From an uncultured Nitrospirota bacterium (GTDB lineage Bacteria; Nitrospirota; Nitrospiria; Nitrospirales; UBA8639): 64,000 bases of DNA. Both the position numbers and the translations under genes were made by a program. Numbering within the stretch: position 1 is the first letter of the stretch; every line of letters starts with the position of its first letter. The notes under the pieces are model-generated. The model ran no database searches, was not told the origin of the DNA, and worked only from the letters and a program-made list of their open reading frames with translations. Below are positions 38,310 through 48,055 of the stretch, in pieces. The DNA is taken from NCBI GenBank assembly GCA_937139405.1, contig CAKZPV010000022.1:1-64000 (forward strand), read 5' to 3'.

Positions 38310-39689
38310 CTACTTCATGAGTTTCCTTAGCCATTTCAGTTTGTCTTTGTAGGGGGCGTACGTTAGTGACAGATCCAGCCAGGTGGCAGATTTCATGACG
38401 CCTTTCTTGTGGGAGAATCGTTCGAATCCGTTGAACCCATGGTAGGCGCCCATGCCGCTTTCTCCTACCCCGCCGAAGGGTAGGTGGGGGTTAGCGAGAT
38501 GTAGGACACATTGATTGATGCACCCTCCACCGAATTGTAACCGCTCGATTAACTCATTCTGGACTCGGGTGCTACTGCTGAACACATAGGCTGCGAGCGG
38601 ATGCTGCGGTAGTTTGGCAACGGTATCGTATATTTCGTCATAATCTGTGTAGTCCAGGACAGGCAGCACCGGCCCGAAAATCTCTTCGCTCATTACCGCG
38701 TCGTTTAGTGTGATGTCGCGCAGGACCGTCGGCGCGATGAATCGATTTGCTCTATTTATTTTGCCTCCGACTACAACATTTTTGGGGATAATCATGGCGG
38801 CGACGCGCTCAAAATGTTGAGTATTAATCATTCGTCCGAAATCCACGCTTTTGCTGGCATCCTCCCCGTAGGCTTCAATAATTCTTACTTTGAGTTTGTC
38901 TAGGAAGACTTCTTTAATATCGCGATGGACCATGAGGTAGTCGGGGGCCGCACAGGTTTGTCCCGCGTTTAAAAACTTTCCCGCCACGATTCGATTGACT
39001 GCGATATCGAGTTTCGCGTCATGATGGACGATACAGGGGCTCTTCCCTCCAAGCTCCAAAGTTACCGGGGTCAAGCTCTTGGCGGCGGCGCTCATCACGA
39101 TCGATCCAACTCTGGCACTTCCAGTAAAAAATATGTGGTCGAATTTCTGTTCTAGGAGAATCGTAGTTTCCTGCACTTCACCAGGGACATACGCGATATA
39201 ACGTGGATCGAATGTCGAATCGATCAATTTCTGAATGATTGTGCTGCAGGCTGAGGTTATCTCAGAGGTCTTAATCACCGCCGTGTTACCCGCTGCGATG
39301 GCAGCGATGAGTGGAGAAAAAGTCAGATTGATGGGGAAATTGTATGGGGCAATGATGAGGTTCACGCCACGTGGAGAATAATAAATCGTGCTCTTTGCAG
39401 GTTGGACGAGCAGCCCGGTTCGAACTTTTTGGGGTTTCATCCACTTGCGGAGGTTCTTGAGCGTCTCTGTTAACTCATGCTGACAGAAACCGGTCTCCGT
39501 GAAGTAGGCTTCAAACTCAGGCTTAGCTAAGTCGGTTTTGAGAGCCGCATGGATCTCTCCTTCGTAATTCTTTATCGCCTCCTTGAATTTGAGCAAAGTT
39601 TCATAGCGAACTACGTAATCACGTGTCGCGCCACTGTTAAAAAACTGGCGTTGTTCTTTTACTACCCGAATGATTTCGTCTTGATTCAT
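38310..39689 (-). CDS. Aldehyde dehydrogenase family protein (ALDH3-like)
   Basis: NAD(P)-dependent aldehyde oxidation. The 459 aa length is the shorter ALDH3 class. Catalytic features: PYNFPINLTFSPLIAAIAAGNT, ELGGKSP (Glu), NAGQTCAAPDYLM (catalytic Cys) and EIFGPVLPV. The C-terminal hydrophobic tail of membrane-bound ALDH3 is not seen. The substrate, possibly fatty or aromatic aldehydes, is inferred only. Confidence 0.9.
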   Translation of the reverse strand: MNQDEIIRVVKEQRQFFNSGATRDYVVRYETLLKFKEAIKNYEGEIHAALKTDLAKPEFEAYFTETGFCQHELTETLKNLRKWMKPQKVRTGLLVQPAKSTIYYSPRGVNLIIAPYNFPINLTFSPLIAAIAAGNTAVIKTSEITSACSTIIQKLIDSTFDPRYIAYVPGEVQETTILLEQKFDHIFFTGSARVGSIVMSAAAKSLTPVTLELGGKSPCIVHHDAKLDIAVNRIVAGKFLNAGQTCAAPDYLMVHRDIKEVFLDKLKVRIIEAYGEDASKSVDFGRMINTQHFERVAAMIIPKNVVVGGKINRANRFIAPTVLRDITLNDAVMSEEIFGPVLPVLDYTDYDEIYDTVAKLPQHPLAAYVFSSSTRVQNELIERLQFGGGCINQCVLHLANPHLPFGGVGESGMGAYHGFNGFERFSHKKGVMKSATWLDLSLTYAPYKDKLKWLRKLMK

Positions 39690-40059
39690 AGCAAGGGCTC
39701 GTGCTGCAGAAAGCCTTGTAGGTGTATGATACAGCTTTTAGGGCGGAGCGACTGTTCATCCTAAATCTGCTTCACACCCCCTTTCAACCACTCGTTTTTT
39801 CTAAAGGGACATCGTGATGGACAAGAAGAAAGGAAATTTTTTCATAAGCATATGATTATATGGATATTTTAGTGCCATATTTCTTTCGTCTTGAAACTCC
39901 TGGCCTGTTGGAATCTCTCTGGGACTTTAGGTCTCAAAATTGGGTCTTTTGATTGATTGCAGACTCGGTAGCTCATTCGTACAATGCTCTTTCCCACGAA
40001 CGGGTGGGTTCGTCTGGTTTTGTCTTTCACATTTTATTCCCTGACGGAAGGGGAGGATT
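39690..40059. promoter_or_regulatory. Upstream region of the citrate lyase operon
   Basis: A 370-base spacer between divergent genes that should carry the aclB promoter. A hairpin ACGAAC-GGGTGG-GTTCGT lies at about 39996-40013, some 45 bases ahead of aclB. No sigma-54 or clear -35/-10 site was assigned. GGGGAGG precedes aclB. Confidence 0.4.
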
Positions 40060-41256
40060 ATGGCAAAGGTCCTTGAAGGCCCAGGAATGGGCTTGCTGCG
40101 AAAATGGGGAATTTCAACCCCTAACTATGTCGTAGTGACATCGAATGAAGAGTTTGAGCAACTCTCCAAAGTGAATGATTGGCTTCAAAAGAACAAGCTA
40201 GTGGTGAAAGCCCATGAAGCGTTGGGCTCTCGATTTAAATTAGGTCTGGTTAAGGTGGGGTTAGATTTAGCCGCCGCCAAATCCGCTGTGAAAGAGATGT
40301 TGGGTAAACAGCTGGAGTCCGTGACCATTCGTGAAGTCATTGTTTCGGAAGCTATTGATCACAAAGAAGAATATTATGCCTCCGTGAAGTCCACACGCGA
40401 AGGGGTGGATGTGATGGTGACGACGTACGGCGGTGTGGAAGTTGAAGACAATTGGGAGAAAGTCCAAAAGTTAGCTATCGAGATTGGAGAGTCTCCTACT
40501 GATGCACAATTAGCTAAGTTATCGAAGGAGGCTGGATTCTCGGGAGATACGGCCACCAAAATGGCTGAATTCTTAAAAAAATTGTATACCTGTTTTGATA
40601 ATGAAGATGCGCAATATGTCGAAATCAATCCGGTCGTCCAAAATTCAGGCGGCGAATTGGTGGCTCTTGATGCGGTGACCTTGTTAGACGGTGATGCCAA
40701 ATTCCGGCATAAAGATTGGACATTCCCCTTCGCAGCTGAATTTGGTCGTGCCTATACCACCAACGAAGAAGAAGTCATGGCGGTAGATGCCAAGGTCAAA
40801 GGCTCTGTGAAATTGATTGAAATTCCGGGGGGCAATATTGCGATGTTGCCAGCCGGTGGTGGGGCCAGCGTGTATTACTCGGATGCCGTCGTCGCACGTG
40901 GCGGAAAATTAGCCAACTATGCGGAATATTCCGGTGATCCGCCTGATTGGGCGGTCGAAGTGCTCACTGAAAAAGTCTGTTCCTTGCCTGACATTAAACA
41001 TATTATCGTCGGTGGTGCCATCGCCAATTTTACTGACGTGAAAAAGACCTTCGGTGGCATTATTAATGCTTTTCGAAAGGCCAAAGGCGAAGGCAAGCTG
41101 AAGGGCGTGAAGATTTGGGTGCGGCGTGGTGGTCCAAATGAATTGCAAGGGCTGGCGGCGATGCGTGCTTTACAGGATGAGGGATTTGATATTCATGTGT
41201 TTGACCGCACAACGCCATTAACGGACATCGTCGATATGGCGATGGCGGCAAAATAA
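40060..41256 (+). CDS. aclB: ATP-citrate lyase, beta (small) subunit
   Basis: Homologous to succinyl-CoA synthetase beta; forms the ATP-grasp part of ATP-citrate lyase with AclA. The 398 aa length is that of green-sulfur-bacterial AclB. Features include NYVVVTSNEEFEQLS at the N-terminus, VEINPVVQN and a C-terminal CoA-ligase region (PAGGGASVYYSDAV, WVRRGGPNE). The Shine-Dalgarno GGGGAGG is six bases before ATG. It heads a cluster of seven reductive-TCA genes and is 35 bases ahead of aclA. Confidence 0.95.
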   Translation: MAKVLEGPGMGLLRKWGISTPNYVVVTSNEEFEQLSKVNDWLQKNKLVVKAHEALGSRFKLGLVKVGLDLAAAKSAVKEMLGKQLESVTIREVIVSEAIDHKEEYYASVKSTREGVDVMVTTYGGVEVEDNWEKVQKLAIEIGESPTDAQLAKLSKEAGFSGDTATKMAEFLKKLYTCFDNEDAQYVEINPVVQNSGGELVALDAVTLLDGDAKFRHKDWTFPFAAEFGRAYTTNEEEVMAVDAKVKGSVKLIEIPGGNIAMLPAGGGASVYYSDAVVARGGKLANYAEYSGDPPDWAVEVLTEKVCSLPDIKHIIVGGAIANFTDVKKTFGGIINAFRKAKGEGKLKGVKIWVRRGGPNELQGLAAMRALQDEGFDIHVFDRTTPLTDIVDMAMAAK

Positions 41257-41291
41257 ACTATTTGAACTCGAGGAATTAGGAGACCGTCTCA

Positions 41292-43118
41292 ATGAGTATT
41301 CTTGCCACGAAAGACACGCATGTCGTTATTCAGGGTGGTGTGGCTGGTGTTAATGCTGCCCGTCGTATGGCGGAATTCCGCTACATGAATAAACAGCCAT
41401 TAAACGTATCCGCGTTTGTGTATCCACCAGATGCTGGAAAAACCAATGAAATCGTATGCGGAACGGAGTTGGTGGCCATACCGATCTATAAGACGGTTGC
41501 CGATGCCACAGCCAATCATCCTGAAATTAATACGAGCTTGGTCTACATCGGTGCGAATCGGGCGTATGAAGGTACGATGGATGCCCTGAACGACCCAAAA
41601 ATCCAAACAGTCTCTATGATTACTGAAGGGGTTCCTGAAAAAGACGCTAAACTTCTTGGAAAACATGCCAGAAAATTAGGAAAGACGTTTAACGGTCCAT
41701 CTTCCATTGGCGTGGTGTCTGCTGGGGAATGCCGGTTGGGTGTGATTGGCGGGGCCTTTGATAATTTGGTGGCCTGTAAGTTGTATCGCCCGGGGTCATT
41801 TGGCGTCATTACCAAATCAGGCGGTCTGTCCAATGAGATCATCTGGATTTGTTCGCAATTTGCTGATGGGATTACAACCGCTATTGGAATTGGTGGGGAT
41901 GCGTTTCCTGGGACTGATTACGTCAGCTATTTGGAAATGTTTGAAAACGATCCGCAAACCCATGCAGTGGTGGTGGTTGGTGAAATGGGTGGTGATTTAG
42001 AAGAAAGTGCGGCTGAATGGTATGGCGCCAAAAAACGGCGTATCAAACTGTTGGCTGTCGTATCAGGTTTCTGCCAAGAAAGTCTTCCCAAAGGAATGAA
42101 ATTTGGCCATGCCGGTGCGAAAGAAGGGTTGAAAGGTGAAGGGTCGGCTCGGGCAAAATCTGAAGCCCTAAAGAAGGCTGGCGCAATTGTGCCGGAGACG
42201 TTTGGTGCTCTAGGCCCAGCCATCAAAGCCACGCATGAGGAATTACTCAAGAGTGGAACAGTCAAAGCCATTCCTGATTTGGCTCCGGCTGATGTGCCAC
42301 GGCTTCCGAAGACGGTGGCTGAAGCCAAAAAAGACGGAGAAGTCTTAGTCGCGCCACTGATTCGCTCGACCATTAGTGATGATCGAGGTGAGGAGCCTTT
42401 GTATCAAGGCTATCCAGCTTCAGAGCTCATCAATGCTGGCTATGACATTCCGCACGTGATTGGATTATTGTGGGACAACCGGTTGGTGTCCAAGCAAGAA
42501 GCGGAAATTATCAAACGTATTCTTATGTTGTCAGCGGACCATGGCCCATGTGTCAGCGGTGCAATGGCAACGGTCCTTGCAGCTTGTGCGGGGATCGGCT
42601 TATCACAATCAGTGGCGGCCGGTATGATTATGATTGGCCCGCGATTTGGTGGTGCGGTGACCGATGCAGGTCAGTGGTTTAAGTATGCCATTGACAATAA
42701 ACTGACGGTTGATGATTTCCTCGTTTATATGAAGGCTAATGTTGGGCCTGTTCCAGGGATTGGCCATCGGGTGAAAAGTTTAAAGAATCCCGATAAGCGT
42801 GTGAAAGAGCTTGTAGGCCACGTGAAAAGTCTTGGCATCAAGACACCACATTTAGACTTTGCGTTAGCCGTTGAACAAGTGACCGCAGCCAAAAAAGATA
42901 ATCTGATTCTCAATGTTGATGGCACGATGGCTGCCGTGTTGGTTGATATCGGGTTCCCGGTGGACAGCCTAAACGGCTTCTTTATCCTTGCTCGAACGAT
43001 TGGAATGATTGGTCATTGGACTGATCAAAAACGACAAGGTAGTCGACTCATCCGTCTGTTTGATTATCTGGTGAATTATGCGTCGCCTAAGCGTCGAGCT
43101 GTGCCACCATTAAAATAA
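41292..43118 (+). CDS. aclA: ATP-citrate lyase, alpha (large) subunit
   Basis: Catalyses citrate + ATP + CoA to acetyl-CoA + oxaloacetate + ADP + Pi with AclB, the key step of reductive TCA CO2 fixation. The 608 aa match known bacterial AclA. The N-terminal part is SucD-like with the active-site histidine in FGHAGAKEG; the C-terminal 250 residues are citrate-synthase-like (LSADHGPCVSGAMAT, GPRFGGAV, GIGHRVKSLKNPDKRV). Confidence 0.95.
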   Translation: MSILATKDTHVVIQGGVAGVNAARRMAEFRYMNKQPLNVSAFVYPPDAGKTNEIVCGTELVAIPIYKTVADATANHPEINTSLVYIGANRAYEGTMDALNDPKIQTVSMITEGVPEKDAKLLGKHARKLGKTFNGPSSIGVVSAGECRLGVIGGAFDNLVACKLYRPGSFGVITKSGGLSNEIIWICSQFADGITTAIGIGGDAFPGTDYVSYLEMFENDPQTHAVVVVGEMGGDLEESAAEWYGAKKRRIKLLAVVSGFCQESLPKGMKFGHAGAKEGLKGEGSARAKSEALKKAGAIVPETFGALGPAIKATHEELLKSGTVKAIPDLAPADVPRLPKTVAEAKKDGEVLVAPLIRSTISDDRGEEPLYQGYPASELINAGYDIPHVIGLLWDNRLVSKQEAEIIKRILMLSADHGPCVSGAMATVLAACAGIGLSQSVAAGMIMIGPRFGGAVTDAGQWFKYAIDNKLTVDDFLVYMKANVGPVPGIGHRVKSLKNPDKRVKELVGHVKSLGIKTPHLDFALAVEQVTAAKKDNLILNVDGTMAAVLVDIGFPVDSLNGFFILARTIGMIGHWTDQKRQGSRLIRLFDYLVNYASPKRRAVPPLK

Positions 43119-43187
43119 ACGAAGGCTTTAGGGCTCTTGTGAGGATTACACCTCACGCAATATGAACTGAAACCAGGAGAATGTCTT

Positions 43188-45434
43188 ATGTCGGTAGATA
43201 TGGTTAAAAAACTCTATGCTGCAATGGGACCTGCGGTTGAAAAAGCCAGAAAAAGTTTTGGGCGTCCATTGACGTTGGCTGAGAAGATTCTTGTCAGCCA
43301 TGCCGATAATTTTGATACTCAAACATGGGAACGTGGTAAAGCCATGCTGGCGCTTCGCCCTGATCGTGTGGCCATGCAAGATGCCACGGCCCAAATGGCC
43401 ATGCTGCAATTTATTCAAGCGGGGAAAGCGAAAGTGGCCGTGCCGAGCACGATTCATTGCGATCATTTAATTCGCGCTGAAATGGGATCAGAAAAAGATC
43501 TCATGATTGCGAATACTGAAAATCGAGAAGTCTATAATTTCTTAGAATCTGCTGCAAAAAAATATGGCATCGGATTTTGGAAACCAGGAGCAGGGATCAT
43601 TCATCAGGTTGTTCTGGAAAATTATGCTTTTCCGGGTGGGCTGATTATTGGCACCGACTCTCATACGCCGAATGGTGGTGGATTGGGTATGTTGGCTATT
43701 GGCGTCGGTGGCGCTGATGCCGGTGAAGTCATGGCAGGATTACCGTGGGAAGTGCTGCATCCCAAATTGATTGGCGTCAAACTCACGGGAAAACTCAATG
43801 GTTGGGCGTCTCCTAAAGATGTCATCCTCTATATTTGTGGCAAGCTCACGGTCAAAGGTGGCACCAATAAAATTGTGGAATATTTTGGGCCAGGCGCAGA
43901 AACCATTAGCGCCACCGGGAAGGGCACCATTACCAACATGGGTGCTGAATTAGGTGCAACGACCTCCGTGTTCCCATTTGATCAAAAAATGGTGGCCTAT
44001 TTGAATATCACGGAGCGTGCCGACATCGCGAAATTAGCAGAAGAGAATAAGGCGATGTTGATGGCGGATCCAGAAGTGTATCAATCGCCTGAGAAATATT
44101 ATGATGAGATTGTCGAAATTGACCTCTCAGCACTTGAGCCCTATGTAGTCGGGCCGCATTCGCCCGATTTAGCTCGACCAATTTCTAAGCTGGCGGCGGA
44201 AGCCAAAGAAAAAGGCTATCCCGTCGAATTAAAAGCGACGTTGTTAGGCAGTTGCACCAATTCTTCCTATGAAGATATTGGTCGTTCGGCGCACATCGCT
44301 GCACAAGGATTAAAAGCCGGTCTCAAAGCGAAAACGGCGTTTCTGGTTTCTCCAGGTTCGGAACGAATCTTCCATACCATGAAACGCGATGGGTTTATGA
44401 AAACCTTTGAAGATATGGGCGCGACCGTGCTGGCGAATGCCTGTGGCCCCTGTATTGGTCAATGGAAGCGGGCTGATGGGGTGAAAGGCAAAGCTGATTC
44501 CATCGTTAGCACGTTTAATCGCAATTTCCCTGGTCGAAATGATGGCATTGCCGAAACATTGTCTTTTCTTGCCAGTCCTGAAGTGGTCACTGCTTATGCG
44601 TTGACAGGAGATTTGGGCTTTGATCCCGTCAATGATACGATCAAGACGGCAGATGGCAAGGAAATTAAATTAGAAGTCCCACAGGGTGATGAGTTGCCAA
44701 AATTAGGCTTTGCCCAAGGGGAGGCCGGGTTGGTGGAGCCTGCCGAAAATGGTGAGGGCCTGGAAGTTGACCTTCCGCCAACCAGCGAGCGGCTACAATT
44801 ACTTCAACCGTTTCCTCGTTGGAATGGCAAGGATTTCGAGAAGCTTACCATCCTGATTAAAACCAAAGGCAAGACCACGACCGATCATATCTCGCCTGCG
44901 GGTCCGTGGCTCAAGTTCCGTGGTCACTTGGATAAGATTAGCGACAACATGTTCTTAGGAGCGAATAATGCGTTCACGGGTGAAGCAGGAAAAGCCAATA
45001 ATGTGATGACAGGCGAAAAAAATCTGACGCCTGCGGCCATTGCTCGTGATTATAAAGCCAAAGGCATTGGGTCCTTTGTGGTCGGTGATGAAAATTATGG
45101 TGAAGGCAGTAGCCGAGAACATGCGGCCATGTGTCCACGATTTCTTGGAGTCCTGGCCGTACTCACCAAAAGTTTCGCACGGATCCATGAAACCAATTTA
45201 AAAAAGCAAGGCATCCTTCCGATGACTTTTGCGAATCCAGCGGACTATGATCAAATCGAACAAGAGGATCAGGTGAGCGTCACAGGCTTAAAGGATTTAG
45301 CTCCAGGAAAACCTGTCTCTGTGACGATTCATAAAAAAGGCGGGAAAGACATCACGATTCAAGGGAATCATAGTATGACCGAACCCCAAATCGCCTGGTT
45401 CAGAGCGGGCTCTGCGCTGAATGCGTTAAATTAA
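43188..45434 (+). CDS. acn: Aconitate hydratase
   Basis: [4Fe-4S] enzyme interconverting citrate, cis-aconitate and isocitrate. The 748 aa protein is of mitochondrial-type length. The cluster cysteines are in GSCTNSSYEDI and ANACGPCIGQW; TDSHTPNGGGLGMLAIGVGG and GENYGEGSSREHAA are the usual active-site segments, the latter as GDENYGEGSSREHAA. It lies 69 bases after aclA and follows a good AGGAG site, so it belongs to the same cluster. Confidence 0.95.
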   Translation: MSVDMVKKLYAAMGPAVEKARKSFGRPLTLAEKILVSHADNFDTQTWERGKAMLALRPDRVAMQDATAQMAMLQFIQAGKAKVAVPSTIHCDHLIRAEMGSEKDLMIANTENREVYNFLESAAKKYGIGFWKPGAGIIHQVVLENYAFPGGLIIGTDSHTPNGGGLGMLAIGVGGADAGEVMAGLPWEVLHPKLIGVKLTGKLNGWASPKDVILYICGKLTVKGGTNKIVEYFGPGAETISATGKGTITNMGAELGATTSVFPFDQKMVAYLNITERADIAKLAEENKAMLMADPEVYQSPEKYYDEIVEIDLSALEPYVVGPHSPDLARPISKLAAEAKEKGYPVELKATLLGSCTNSSYEDIGRSAHIAAQGLKAGLKAKTAFLVSPGSERIFHTMKRDGFMKTFEDMGATVLANACGPCIGQWKRADGVKGKADSIVSTFNRNFPGRNDGIAETLSFLASPEVVTAYALTGDLGFDPVNDTIKTADGKEIKLEVPQGDELPKLGFAQGEAGLVEPAENGEGLEVDLPPTSERLQLLQPFPRWNGKDFEKLTILIKTKGKTTTDHISPAGPWLKFRGHLDKISDNMFLGANNAFTGEAGKANNVMTGEKNLTPAAIARDYKAKGIGSFVVGDENYGEGSSREHAAMCPRFLGVLAVLTKSFARIHETNLKKQGILPMTFANPADYDQIEQEDQVSVTGLKDLAPGKPVSVTIHKKGGKDITIQGNHSMTEPQIAWFRAGSALNALN

Positions 45435-45542
45435 ACATCGTAATGTTAAGCCTCGTGGTAAGCAGTCCTAAGTCTTTCCTTCCTTGTCTCCCTCACGCTG
45501 TGAGGAGATGAAGGTCAGCTACTTTTTGTAAGGTCTCGAATT

Positions 45543-46265
45543 ATGGCGAACGAACCTACTACTAAACCAAAGCAATTTACTGAGCAAGCTAGCGAGATTC
45601 AAGCGCAAATGGTGACGGTTGAAATCGAAGGGAAACCCTTTCAGGTTCCCGCTGGCATCACACTCATGAAGGCCATGTGGTATGCCGGCAAAGAGGTGTT
45701 GCGGGGTGCTGGATGTTTGGGTGGATTTTGTGGCGCCTGTGCGACCTATTACCGTACAAAAGATGATCCCAAGGTCAAGACCTGTTTGGCCTGTTCAATG
45801 GCTGTAGAAGATGGAATGTCCTTTTCCTTTATGCCGGCCTTTCCTGCCCGAAAAGCCATTTATAATCTTCCAGAACTGAAGGATCCCAAACAGAATCTCT
45901 TTGAACTCTACCCTGAAGCCCCGCTGTGCCGAAATTGTAATGCCTGCACAGAAGCTTGTCCGCAGAATATTGATGTCCGTGAAGGCGTATGGAAAGCGGT
46001 GTTTGGTGATTTCAAAGCAGTGTCGGACATGTTTATGGACTGCGTCATGTGTGGGATGTGTGCTCCAGTCTGTATTGCGGATATTGCTCCTAATCTTGTG
46101 GCCGTCTATGCCAGTCGTGCCCAGGGTGTGCATTTCACAGAGAAACCTGAGGGTCTGGCCACACGAATCAAAAAAATTGCGGATGGAGATTACCAGGAAG
46201 ATTGGGACAGGATTCTGCAATTATCTGATGAAGAATTGCAAAATACAACAGCCTCCATCACATAG
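45543..46265 (+). CDS. Iron-sulfur subunit of a soluble fumarate reductase-like enzyme
   Basis: The 240 aa protein has an N-terminal [2Fe-2S] ferredoxin-like domain (Cys58, 63, 66, 81) and two [4Fe-4S] motifs, CRNCNACTEACP (129-139) and CVMCGMCAPVC (167-177). Classical SdhB/FrdB has one 4Fe-4S and one 3Fe-4S motif with other spacings, so this is a variant of the family, perhaps like the soluble subunits of Aquificales. It precedes the flavoprotein subunit. No membrane-anchor gene is adjacent. Confidence 0.7.
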   Translation: MANEPTTKPKQFTEQASEIQAQMVTVEIEGKPFQVPAGITLMKAMWYAGKEVLRGAGCLGGFCGACATYYRTKDDPKVKTCLACSMAVEDGMSFSFMPAFPARKAIYNLPELKDPKQNLFELYPEAPLCRNCNACTEACPQNIDVREGVWKAVFGDFKAVSDMFMDCVMCGMCAPVCIADIAPNLVAVYASRAQGVHFTEKPEGLATRIKKIADGDYQEDWDRILQLSDEELQNTTASIT

Positions 46266-46273
46266 CCATTTTT

Positions 46274-46302
46274 TTATTCCCTCCCATTTGTGAAGGGAAT
46301 AA
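46274..46302 (+). other. Hairpin between the two fumarate reductase-like genes
   Basis: TTATTCCCT at 46274-46282 pairs with AGGGAATAA at 46294-46302 around an 11-base loop. No T tract follows, so it may act as mRNA processing or stability hairpin. Confidence 0.4.
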
Positions 46303-46384
46303 AAGGGTGGAGTAGAGGCCATGGGCGACACAAATCACCAAGAGTTTCGTAAGACTTTATTATAACGGGTTACCATCTCGCTCT

Positions 46385-47965
46385 ATGGACATCACGGCGC
46401 AACAAAACCTCGTACATAAAACTCGTGACGCGCGTCGTGCGATTGATTTTCCGAAGCTCTCTCCTGCTGAACGCGATGCGCTCATCAAAAAATTTCATCC
46501 CGACCATCGTGGGCATGCCTACCGGCCCATAAAATTTGGCCCCAATGCGGGTGATTCAACTGTCACGGAAGTCGCGGCCCTCCTGGAAGGGGATAGCTCC
46601 ATTCCGGCTGATTTTAATCTCACTCCGGAATATTCAGTAGATGTACTGGTTGTTGGAGGCGGAGGCGCAGGTTGTGCGGCAGCGCTTCATGCACATGCTG
46701 CGGGTTCGAATGTCTTGCTTGCCACGAAATTGCGGTTAGGTGATTCCAATTCCGTCATGGCTCAAGGCGGAATGCAAATTGCGGTCGGACCAGATGATTC
46801 CCCTGTCCAACACTTCTTGGATACCTTAAAGGGCGGGCATATGAAAAACGACCACGATCTTTTAAAGGTCATGGTCGAAGAAGGGCCTTCCATTGGGCAA
46901 TGGTTGTTGGAATTGGGCGTGCTCTTCGATCGCCAATCTGATGGCAATTTGCATGTCAAAAAAGGCGGGGGAAGTTCTAAGGCTCGGTTGTTAACGTGTT
47001 CCGATTATACTGGCCTCGAAATTATGCGAGTGCTGAAGGACGAAGTTTTAAATCAAAAAGTTCCGCTTTTAGAGTTTGGGGCTGTTGTGGAACTTCTTAG
47101 TGATGGGAAGGGCACATGCACGGGAGCGGTCTTACAAGATTTAGATAATAAGCGTCATGTGGTTGTGGCGGCCAAAACGGTTATCCTTGCCACTGGAGGA
47201 ATCGGGCGTCTGCACATTCAAGGATTTCCCACGAGCAATCATTATGGGGCAACTGGGGATGCGTTGGTGTTGGCGTATCGCATGGGTGTCCCGCTCGTAC
47301 AAATCGATACTTTTCAATATCATCCGTCTGGAGGAGTGTATCCCGAGCAATTGGTCGGGGCGTTAGTGACCGAAGGTATTCGATCGGAAGGTGGACATTT
47401 GGTGAATGCCAAAGGCGACCGTTTCGTGAACGAGTTGGACACGCGAGATGTCGTCTCATCCTCCATCATCAAAGAATGCGAAGAAGGCCGTGGTGTGCGA
47501 ACCGCTGCCGGGCGTTCGGGTGTCTGGTTGGATACGCCATTGCTGGATGTTGCGCATGGCCCTGGTACATTAGACAAACATTTTCCAGCCATGGTTCGGC
47601 AATATGAGCGGTATCAAGTCGATATTCGTAAAGATCCCGTGTTGATTTACCCCACGCTGCATTATCAAAATGGCGGAGTCAAAATAGACGTCACGGGTGA
47701 GACCCCAGCTCCCAATTTATTTGTGGCTGGTGAGGCTTCCGGTGGGTTGCATGGCCGTAATCGTCTCATGGGAAATTCGCTCTTGGATCTCATGGTGTTT
47801 GGCAAACGCGCAGGTCAGACTGCAGCTGAGCGTGCGAAGTCGATTCCGCAAGGCACGCTTACTCTTGATCATGTGGCCAAGTTTCGGGAAGAAGCCAAAC
47901 GAAATCATGTGTCATCTGGGCTGAATTCACCGATGGTACTGCCAGCATATACGCGACAGGTATAG
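46385..47965 (+). CDS. frdA: Flavoprotein subunit of fumarate reductase / succinate dehydrogenase family
   Basis: FAD-dependent fumarate reduction. Features: FAD-binding GGGGAGCAAALHAH (from residue 91), FQYHPSGG, the substrate-site motif TEGIRSEGG, RFVNELDTRDVVSSSI and NRLMGNSLLDLMVFGKRAG, all matching the family. The 526 aa length is short and the N-terminus has an 80-residue extension. No stop-anchored membrane subunit is near, so the enzyme looks soluble, as in the NADH-linked enzyme of Hydrogenobacter. Confidence 0.85.
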   Translation: MDITAQQNLVHKTRDARRAIDFPKLSPAERDALIKKFHPDHRGHAYRPIKFGPNAGDSTVTEVAALLEGDSSIPADFNLTPEYSVDVLVVGGGGAGCAAALHAHAAGSNVLLATKLRLGDSNSVMAQGGMQIAVGPDDSPVQHFLDTLKGGHMKNDHDLLKVMVEEGPSIGQWLLELGVLFDRQSDGNLHVKKGGGSSKARLLTCSDYTGLEIMRVLKDEVLNQKVPLLEFGAVVELLSDGKGTCTGAVLQDLDNKRHVVVAAKTVILATGGIGRLHIQGFPTSNHYGATGDALVLAYRMGVPLVQIDTFQYHPSGGVYPEQLVGALVTEGIRSEGGHLVNAKGDRFVNELDTRDVVSSSIIKECEEGRGVRTAAGRSGVWLDTPLLDVAHGPGTLDKHFPAMVRQYERYQVDIRKDPVLIYPTLHYQNGGVKIDVTGETPAPNLFVAGEASGGLHGRNRLMGNSLLDLMVFGKRAGQTAAERAKSIPQGTLTLDHVAKFREEAKRNHVSSGLNSPMVLPAYTRQV

Positions 47966-47981
47966 ATAGACAGCCCGTTTC

Positions 47982-48014
47982 CCCCTCCTTTGTAAGGAGG
48001 GGTTAGGGGAGGTA
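47982..48014. repeat. REP-like hairpin CCCCTCCTT-TGT-AAGGAGGGG
   Basis: Perfect 9-base arms around TGT at 47982-48002, followed by TTAGGGGAGG. It resembles a widespread intergenic palindrome type often seen as dispersed copies; only one copy lies in this window. It sits between frdA and sucC, 16 bases after the frdA stop, where it could affect mRNA stability within the cluster. Confidence 0.5.
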
Positions 48015-48055
48015 GAACAGAGCGCCCATCATGGCCTCTTTGAAAAAGGAACATT

